A DNA stretch of 64,000 nt from Prauserella salsuginis. GTDB lineage: Bacteria; Actinomycetota; Actinomycetes; Mycobacteriales; Pseudonocardiaceae. A program made the translations under genes and the position numbers. A model generated the notes under the pieces. It ran no database searches. It saw only the letters and a program-made list of their open reading frames with translations, and was not told where the DNA came from. How positions within the stretch are numbered: the first letter of the stretch is position 1; each line of letters begins with the position of its first letter. The stretch covers positions 62,001 to 126,000 of the forward strand of contig NZ_JANBBF010000001.1 of NCBI RefSeq assembly GCF_024648885.1, given 5' to 3'. Positions 57,434-64,000 of this stretch are shown here, one piece after another.

Positions 57434-58150
57434 GTGTACGTCGTCACCGGAGGCGGAACCGGAATCGGCCGGGCCGTCGCGCTGTCACTGCACCACCGCG
57501 GCGAGGCGGTCCTCGTCGCCGGACGCCGGCGCGCGCCGCTCGACGACGTCGTCGCCCGCACCGGTGGTGCGGTGACGGCCGTCAGCTGCGACCTCGCGAC
57601 GCCGGACGGCGCGCGGACGCTCGCCGCGCAGGTGGCCGGCCGCGTCGACGGCCTCGTCCACTGCGCGGGCGGAAACCCGGCCATCGGCACCCCGGAGGCG
57701 GCCACGTTGGATGCCGAGGCCGACCTGCTGCGCGACACCCTCGACAGCAACCTCACCTCGGCCGCCCTGGCCGTCTCCGCACTGTCGGGACACCTGGCTG
57801 CCGGGGCGGCGATCGTGCTCTTCGGCTCGATCGCCGCGGAGCACGGAGTGGGCTTCTACGGCCCGGCCAAGGCCGCGGTCTCCTCCTACGCACTCGGGCT
57901 GGCCGCCGCACTGGGACCACGCGGCATCCGGGTCAACTGCATCTCACCGGGCTACATCGCCGACACCGAGTTCTTCGCCGGCACCATGACACCCGAGCGC
58001 GAGGAGGAACTGCGCGCGGCCACCACGCTCGGCAGGACCGGAGTCCCCGACGACGTCGTGGGCCTCACCGAGTTCCTGCTCTCCTCGCGAGCACAGCACC
58101 TCACCGGGCAGAACCTCCACGTCGACGGCGGTGCCCACCCGACGCGATAG
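57434..58150 (+). CDS. Short-chain dehydrogenase/reductase
   Basis: A 238-residue classical SDR. The cofactor motif VVTGGGTGIGRAVALSL is at the N-terminus, HCAGGNP replaces NNAG, the active Ser is in VLFGSIAAEHG and the YxxxK is in FYGPAKAAV. GIRVNCISPGYIADTEFF and NLHVDGGAHPT complete the fold. The substrate is unknown. GTG 57434 has AAGGAG five bases upstream. It is divergent from marR and probably repressed by it. Confidence 0.88.
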   Translation: MYVVTGGGTGIGRAVALSLHHRGEAVLVAGRRRAPLDDVVARTGGAVTAVSCDLATPDGARTLAAQVAGRVDGLVHCAGGNPAIGTPEAATLDAEADLLRDTLDSNLTSAALAVSALSGHLAAGAAIVLFGSIAAEHGVGFYGPAKAAVSSYALGLAAALGPRGIRVNCISPGYIADTEFFAGTMTPEREEELRAATTLGRTGVPDDVVGLTEFLLSSRAQHLTGQNLHVDGGAHPTR

Positions 58151-58189
58151 CCGCCGTGGAAAAGCCTGTCGGCGCGGGTCCGCCGGCGG

Positions 58190-58217
58190 TATCGTGCGAG
58201 GCATGTCTCCACCGTGA
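58190..58217 (+). other. Ancestral leaderless start of the MFS gene, interrupted by TGA
   Basis: TATCGT (58190-58195), seven bases, ATG 58203, then three codons and TGA 58215-58217. After the TGA the same frame stays open into the MFS gene. In the downstream repeat copy the codon at the equivalent place is CGA, which points to a C-to-T nonsense change. Confidence 0.6.
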
Positions 58218-58220
58218 CGC

Positions 58221-58286
58221 CCGACGAACCACCGACGCCCGAAGAAACAGCGACGTCCGACGAACCACCGACGCCCGAAGAAACAG
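58221..58286 (+). repeat. 36-bp tandem repeat (two copies)
   Basis: Copy one begins 58221, copy two 58257. The first 30 bases are identical. In the MFS frame they encode basic RRPTNHRRPKKQ units. Confidence 0.85.
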
Positions 58287-58334
58287 CACGGCGACCCCGC
58301 CGCACGCCTGACCCGGCGCGCCTGCGCCTGGGCG

Positions 58335-59516
<1,182 letters not shown>

Positions 59517-59542
59517 CACAGCAGGGGTGAAGGGACGCGGCG

Positions 59543-60889
59543 ATGAGTGAGCGACGCAGCGGAGGTCCGGGCGGGGTGGGGGACGAGCGGGACACCACGG
59601 CTGCGGACCTGAACGCTGCGAACCTGAACGCTGCGGACCGGCACGCCGCGGAGCCTGACGACGACGCCGTAGCCGAGCGGGACAGCGCGGCAGCGGAGCG
59701 CGACACAGCCGCGGATCGGGACAACGATCCGGGCGAATCGGCCGTGGCAGCAGCAGGCGGCGAATCCGTCGCAGCTCATCGGCGCGGCTGGTGGAAACGG
59801 TCGAAGCGGTGGCACAAGGCCGCAGTACTGGGCGGGGCAGGTGTGGTCACCGCGGCCGTCGCCGGATTCGTCGTCGTGGCGATGCACAACTCGTCGGCAC
59901 CGGCCGACGCGGTGCGTGACTACGTCGAGACGATCGCGCGTGGGGACGCCGCAGCGGCGAACCGCATGGTGGACCCGGCGACCTTCCCCGGCCGTGAGCT
60001 CGACAGGTCCCTGCTGACCGATGCCGTGCTGGGCTCCGCGGACCGGCTGAACGTCGAGGAGATCGAGGTCGAAGAGATCAACGGGGAGCCGGCCGGCTCG
60101 ATGGGGTTCAGCCCGGACGACGCGATCGCCGAGGTTCACGTCAGCTATGTCATCGACGGCGCCGAGGAGCGCCGTGGTGAGGCCACACTGCGCGCACGGC
60201 TGGCCGAATCGACGCTCGGGGTGTGGGAACACTGGACGGTGATCGACCCGCTCGTCGTCCCCGCGTACCTCGAGACGTCGCTGCACCGGGTCGACGGCGT
60301 CGCCGGCATGGCGGGAGCCACGATCGGCGGGGCGCACGCGCCGGCCAACGCTCCCGGCGCCGATCCCGTCAACCGCACCTACGTCCTGCTGTACCCGGGC
60401 GTGTACACCGTGCGCGGCGTCGCATCGCGGTACTTCACGTCCGAGCCGGAGACGCTGGTCGCCGTGCAGCGGTCGTGGGACGGCGACCAGTTCTGGGAAC
60501 CGGCGGACCACACGCCGCCCCACGGGCTGGCCAGGATCGGCTACGACGAGACCCCAGAACTGTTGAACGCGGTCTCCGCGGAGATGGAACGGGAGCTCAC
60601 GGCGTGTGCCGAGGCAGTGCCCGATCCGCTGCCGCGGTGTCCGCACGGCATCGCGGGCTACAGCGAGATGACCGGCGCCACCATCGACCGTTTCCCCGAG
60701 GTGAGGTCGCTGGGACTCGCGCAGTCGGGTGGCGGTGGGCCGCCGCAGTTGTGGCTGCACACCGAGAGCGACGGCCTGGTGGACGCCCGGCTGTCCGACG
60801 GCACCGACATGCCGGTGAGCTTCTTCGTGTCAGCCAAGGTGCGGATCGACGAGGCGGGCGAGGTGTCCGTGCGACTGAGCGGCTGGTGA
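59543..60889 (+). CDS. Membrane-anchored hypothetical protein
   Basis: A 448-residue protein of unknown function. Residues 1-80 are charged and low-complexity with repeated AADLNAANLNAADRHAA and ERDSAAAERDTAADRD elements. A basic patch (RRGWWKRSKRWHK) precedes one transmembrane helix at about 92-113. The rest should be outside the cell: NTF2-like part after the membrane (ADAVRDYVETIARGDAAAANRM), then PVNRTYVLLYPGVYTVRGVASRYF and a Cys pair (CAEAVPDPLPRC). The architecture resembles actinobacterial anchored proteins with NTF2-like extracellular domains. GAAGGGA precedes ATG 59543. Confidence 0.75.
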   Translation: MSERRSGGPGGVGDERDTTAADLNAANLNAADRHAAEPDDDAVAERDSAAAERDTAADRDNDPGESAVAAAGGESVAAHRRGWWKRSKRWHKAAVLGGAGVVTAAVAGFVVVAMHNSSAPADAVRDYVETIARGDAAAANRMVDPATFPGRELDRSLLTDAVLGSADRLNVEEIEVEEINGEPAGSMGFSPDDAIAEVHVSYVIDGAEERRGEATLRARLAESTLGVWEHWTVIDPLVVPAYLETSLHRVDGVAGMAGATIGGAHAPANAPGADPVNRTYVLLYPGVYTVRGVASRYFTSEPETLVAVQRSWDGDQFWEPADHTPPHGLARIGYDETPELLNAVSAEMERELTACAEAVPDPLPRCPHGIAGYSEMTGATIDRFPEVRSLGLAQSGGGGPPQLWLHTESDGLVDARLSDGTDMPVSFFVSAKVRIDEAGEVSVRLSGW

Positions 60890-61000
60890 CCTCGTGACCA
60901 GGGGCCGCGGCCCGGCGTCACCGTCGGCGATGTCGCTGCCGGACCCGTGGCAGTGATGACTCCGATGTCACGGACCGGCCCCAGGCGGCGGGTTTCGCAC

Positions 61001-61006
61001 TATCGT
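61001..61006 (+). promoter_or_regulatory. -10 box of the FAD-linked oxidase gene, leaderless
   Basis: TATCGT, seven bases before ATG 61014. Confidence 0.55.
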
Positions 61007-61013
61007 GGGGATC

Positions 61014-62384
61014 ATGCTGCTCGAGGACCTGCGCCGTGACCTGCCCGCCGACCGGCTCGTGGACGACCCCGACGTCGTCGCCGGATACGTCCACGACGAG
61101 GCCGAATGGGCGCCACGCGGCAAGCCGGAGGTGGTCGTCCGGCCGCGTTCTGCCGAAGAGGTCCAGACCGTGGTTCGTGCGTGCCTCGCACACGGAACGC
61201 CGTTGGTCACGCGTGGTGCGGGCACGGGCCTGTCCGGCGGGGCGAATGCCGTCGACGGGTGTGTGCTGCTGTCCACCGAGCTGATGACCGCCGTGCGGGA
61301 GATCGACGAGTCCGAGCGCCTGGCGGTCGTCGAACCGGGCGTCGTCAACGACGACCTGCGCGCGGCGTGCGCCGAACGCGGCCTCTGGTATCCGCCGGAC
61401 CCGGCCAGCGCGCCGTGGTCGACGATCGGCGGCAACGTCGCGACCAACGCGGGCGGGCTGTGCTGCGTCAAGTACGGCGTGACCCGGGACTACGTGCTCG
61501 GCTTGCAGGTCGTCACCGGCACCGGCGAGCTGGTCCGACTGGGCAGGCGCACCGCGAAGGGCGTGGCCGGGTACGACCTCGCCGGGCTGATGGTCGGCTC
61601 GGAGGGCACGCTCGGCGTCGTCACCGAGGTGACGGTGAAGTTGCGGCCGCTGCGCGATCCCGAGCACACGGTGGCCGGGTACTTCTCCTCGATCGTCGAT
61701 GCGGGACGGGCCGTCGCCGCGGTCGCCGACGCGGGCATCACACCGTCCGCGCTGGAACTGGTCGACCGGCACTGCCTCGCGGCCGTCGACGCGTGGAAGA
61801 ACATGGGCCTGTCGGTCGAGGCGGACGTCGTGCTGCTCGGCCGGACCGACGCGCCGGGGGCCGCGGGGGAGCAGGAGGCGGACCGCATGCTGGCCTGCTT
61901 CGAACAGGGCGGTGCGACGTGGGCTGCGCGGTCGACGGACCAGGAGGAGGCCGACGCGCTGTTCGCCGCGCGCCGCCTCGCGTACCCGGCGTTGGAGCGG
62001 CTCGGCCCGCTGCTCACCGAGGACGTGTGCGTCCCGAAGGCGGCCGTGCCCGAGATGTTGGCCCGCATCGAGGCGGCCGCGCAGCGGCACGACACCCGCA
62101 TCGCCAACATCGCGCACGCAGGCGACGGCAACCTGCACCCGCTGCTGAGCACCCCGCCCGGCGATGACGCAGCCCGCGAGCGAGCGCAGGAGGCGTTCCA
62201 CGACATCATCCGCGACGCCCTCGAACTCGGCGGCACCGTCACCGGTGAGCACGGCGTGGGACTGCTCAAGAAGGACGGTCTCGGCTCGGAACTGGACGGT
62301 GAGGTCGTCGCCATGCACCGGGCGGTGAAGGCGGCGCTCGATCCGCACGGGATTCTCAACCCGGGCAAGGTCATCCCGGACTGA
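61014..62384 (+). CDS. FAD-linked oxidase (glycolate oxidase GlcD / D-lactate dehydrogenase type)
   Basis: A 456-residue FAD-binding type 4 oxidase. The FAD PP-loop is VTRGAGTGLSGGANAVDGCVLL, IGGNVATNAGGLCCVKYGVTRDYV holds the flavin phosphate site, and the C-terminal NIAHAGDGNLHPLL supplies metal/substrate His residues. TGEHGVGLLKKDGL is a further signature. It oxidises a 2-hydroxy acid such as glycolate or D-lactate. No glcE or glcF gene follows, so it is a stand-alone form. ATG 61014 is preceded by TATCGT at seven bases; the upstream in-frame GTG 61005 would begin inside the promoter. Confidence 0.9.
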   Translation: MLLEDLRRDLPADRLVDDPDVVAGYVHDEAEWAPRGKPEVVVRPRSAEEVQTVVRACLAHGTPLVTRGAGTGLSGGANAVDGCVLLSTELMTAVREIDESERLAVVEPGVVNDDLRAACAERGLWYPPDPASAPWSTIGGNVATNAGGLCCVKYGVTRDYVLGLQVVTGTGELVRLGRRTAKGVAGYDLAGLMVGSEGTLGVVTEVTVKLRPLRDPEHTVAGYFSSIVDAGRAVAAVADAGITPSALELVDRHCLAAVDAWKNMGLSVEADVVLLGRTDAPGAAGEQEADRMLACFEQGGATWAARSTDQEEADALFAARRLAYPALERLGPLLTEDVCVPKAAVPEMLARIEAAAQRHDTRIANIAHAGDGNLHPLLSTPPGDDAARERAQEAFHDIIRDALELGGTVTGEHGVGLLKKDGLGSELDGEVVAMHRAVKAALDPHGILNPGKVIPD

Positions 62385-62405
62385 CGCGGCCTCCGGCGAC
62401 GGCCG

Positions 62406-63863
62406 TCAGCGGCGGTGCAGTCGCATCGGCAGCCCGTCGGCGGGCACCGGGAGCGACGTGTTGTCCCAGCGCGGATGCACCCCGTCCGGCACGGTCCAGG
62501 TGTAGGTGCGCAGCATCTCGTGGAGGATCGCCTTCACCTCGAGCGTGCCGAAGTGCAGCCCGATGCACTTGTGCACACCGCCGCCGAACGGGATCCACGC
62601 GAACCGGTGCCCGGAGTCCTCGCGGCGGGATTCGGAGAAGCGGTCGGGGTCGAAGCGGTCGGGGTCGGTCCAGATGCCGGGGTCGAAGTGGTTCACGCCC
62701 GGCGCCGCGACGACGGCCGTCTCGGCGGGGATGTGGTGCCCCGCGATCTCCGTCGGTTTCACGGTCATCCGCATCAGTGTGGGCACCGGCGCCACGAGCC
62801 GCAGCGACTCCTTGATGATCAGATCCAGCGTGGTGAGGCTTTCCAGCGCGTGGATGTCGGGGACGTCGTCGCCGAGCGCGAGGGACTCCTCGCGGGCACG
62901 CTGCTGCCACTTCGGGTGCTTGCCGAGATAGTGCGCCGCGGCGCTGGTGGTGATCGTCGAGGTGTCGTGCGCGGCCATCATCAGGAAGATCATGTGGTTG
63001 ACGACGTCGTCGTCGCTGAAGCGTTCGCCGTCGTCGGTCGCGGCCTGGCACAGTCCGGCGAACAGGTCCGATCCGTCGGACTGGCGTGCTGCGGGCAGGT
63101 GCCTGCGGAAGTAGCGTTCGAGCGTTCTGCGACCTTCCACACCGGCGCGGAACCGGGTGCCGGGCAGCGGGTATCGCACGATCGACGTCGCCGCGCGCAC
63201 GGCGGCGACGAAGGCGCGGTTGATCTCGTCGAGGTTCTCGTCGCCGCCACGGCCGCCCATGAACACCTGCGTCGCGACGTCGAGCGTGAGTTGCTTGAGC
63301 AGCCAGTAGATGCGCACCGGGCGGTCAGCGGTCCACTGTGGAACATTGGCGCGTACCGAGGGGCCCATCTGGTCGACGTAGCCGGTCAACCGGTCGCGGG
63401 TGAACGCGGACTGCATGATCCGCCGGTGCATGCGGTGCTCGTCGAAGTCGAGGAGCATCAGTCCGCGGTGGAAGAACTCGTCGATCAATTGGGTCCAGCC
63501 TTCCTGCGAGAAGGCCTTGTCCTTGTTGACGAGCACCTGTTGGGTGGCGTCCGGTCCGCCGACGGTCACCACGGCGGGCCCGACCGAGCCCATCCACGAC
63601 ACCGGGCCGAAGCGGTCGTAGCGGTCGCGCAGGAACTCGTTGCCGAACCGGATGTAGCTCAGCGTGTGCCCGACGAGCGGTGGACCGTGGTCGCCGGGGA
63701 CCGGCTTGAGGTCGCTACCGGCAGGAGGTGGAGCGAGCGTGGTGACCCGGCCGTGCGTCGCGCGCAGCCAGGCGTCGTCGATCGCCTTCGGCGCGGGTGC
63801 GGCGAGCACGGACGACAGCCGCTCGCGTGCCGCCCGGTTCGTACGTTCCAGCAGTGAAACCAT
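62406..63863 (-). CDS. Cytochrome P450
   Basis: A 485-residue P450. The I-helix oxygen-binding motif is MAAHDTSTITTS, the K-helix ExxR is KESLRLVAPVP, and the haem-ligand loop is WIPFGGGVHKCIGLHFG with the axial Cys. RWxPxRF-type meander is DRFDPDRFSESR. The length and the N-terminal stretch of about 65 residues before LVGHTLSYIRFG are larger than most soluble bacterial P450s (about 400 aa). The substrate is unknown; no ferredoxin or reductase gene is adjacent. ATG 63863 has GAAGGGA eight bases upstream. Confidence 0.92.
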   Translation of the reverse strand: MVSLLERTNRAARERLSSVLAAPAPKAIDDAWLRATHGRVTTLAPPPAGSDLKPVPGDHGPPLVGHTLSYIRFGNEFLRDRYDRFGPVSWMGSVGPAVVTVGGPDATQQVLVNKDKAFSQEGWTQLIDEFFHRGLMLLDFDEHRMHRRIMQSAFTRDRLTGYVDQMGPSVRANVPQWTADRPVRIYWLLKQLTLDVATQVFMGGRGGDENLDEINRAFVAAVRAATSIVRYPLPGTRFRAGVEGRRTLERYFRRHLPAARQSDGSDLFAGLCQAATDDGERFSDDDVVNHMIFLMMAAHDTSTITTSAAAHYLGKHPKWQQRAREESLALGDDVPDIHALESLTTLDLIIKESLRLVAPVPTLMRMTVKPTEIAGHHIPAETAVVAAPGVNHFDPGIWTDPDRFDPDRFSESRREDSGHRFAWIPFGGGVHKCIGLHFGTLEVKAILHEMLRTYTWTVPDGVHPRWDNTSLPVPADGLPMRLHRR

Positions 63864-64000
63864 GTGAACGTCCCTTCGAAGAGGGGATTCCGTGGACGCC
63901 GCTCCCACGGTGTCCACAATGGATGATGAACCGGGATGCAGGCGTGACCGCGTGATGGGTGTGCGGCCGTGGCCGGACTAGTGGCCCACGTCCCGCGCCG

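Noticed and set aside
58214-58334. Alternative frame VTPDEPPTPEETATS... as the true N-terminus of the MFS protein, needing a +1 frameshift at CCCC (about 58293)
   Set aside because: Third-position GC is clearly lower in that frame, and the MFS frame itself explains the repeat as RRPTNH/RRPKKQ with CGA in place of TGA.

Overview
The window looks like chromosomal DNA of a high-GC actinobacterium, most probably of the Pseudonocardiales (Amycolatopsis/Saccharomonospora type). The reasons are very high GC, many GTG starts, dense 4-bp ATGA/GTGA gene overlaps, apparently leaderless promoters, mycobacterial-type fatty-acid genes (accD1-accA1-fadE19, fadE24-fadE23, fadA-fadB, WS/DGAT) and a mycothiol-type xi-class transferase. 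No rRNA, tRNA, CRISPR, insertion sequence or phage gene was recognised. Assignments rest on reading the proteins, motifs and gene order; no database search was possible.

Layout. 1-8.2 kb: the end of a VOC protein, a hypothetical gene, a TetR repressor, a secreted SGNH esterase, then accD1-accA1-fadE19 (branched-chain/leucine-type acyl-CoA catabolism) and a methionine aminopeptidase. Matching 16-bp GTTA...TAAC sites before tetR and accD1 tie the repressor to this operon. 8.3-20.7 kb: a PhaC-like hydrolase, a MarR regulator and a ten-gene operon that appears to encode the whole aerobic nicotinate pathway (three-subunit molybdenum hydroxylase, NicC, NicX, NicD, NicF, NicE, an MFS permease and a CoxG-like protein). 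20.7-28.1 kb: flavin reductase plus luciferase-like monooxygenase, a DHA2 exporter with its TetR, a quinone-oxidoreductase-like enzyme, a LysE exporter and a serine hydrolase. 28.2-36.1 kb: fadE24-fadE23, a regulator with two TetR domains, and fadA-fadB. 36.1-40.8 kb: an IlvX-like ThDP enzyme, a flavoprotein dehydrogenase, repeat-rich spacers and a 27-residue peptide gene.

40.8-48.9 kb holds a probable catabolic island of unknown substrate: DUF3830, class III aminotransferase, aldehyde dehydrogenase, tartrate/D-malate-type dehydrogenase, an Asp/Glu-racemase-fold enzyme, a GntR regulator and a 2-hydroxyacid dehydrogenase. Two near-identical operators (ATTGT-N2-ACAAT) in the two divergent promoter regions suggest one GntR regulon. 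48.9-64 kb holds housekeeping and accessory genes: ArsR-MFS, aldo/keto reductase, WS/DGAT, glutathionyl-hydroquinone-reductase-like protein, a ThDP enzyme, a CoA-binding protein, MarR/SDR, an MFS with a broken 5' end, a membrane-anchored protein, a FAD-linked oxidase and a P450.

The strongest items for follow-up are the GntR/DUF3830 island, the 27-aa peptide locus with its own hairpin, the 21-bp-period intergenic repeats, the 60-bp palindrome that covers the accD1 ribosome-binding site, the nonsense codon inside a repeated N-terminus (58215), the in-frame duplicated promoter/start at 53.3-53.5 kb, and a recurrent TAnnnT-N6/7-start geometry indicating leaderless transcripts.
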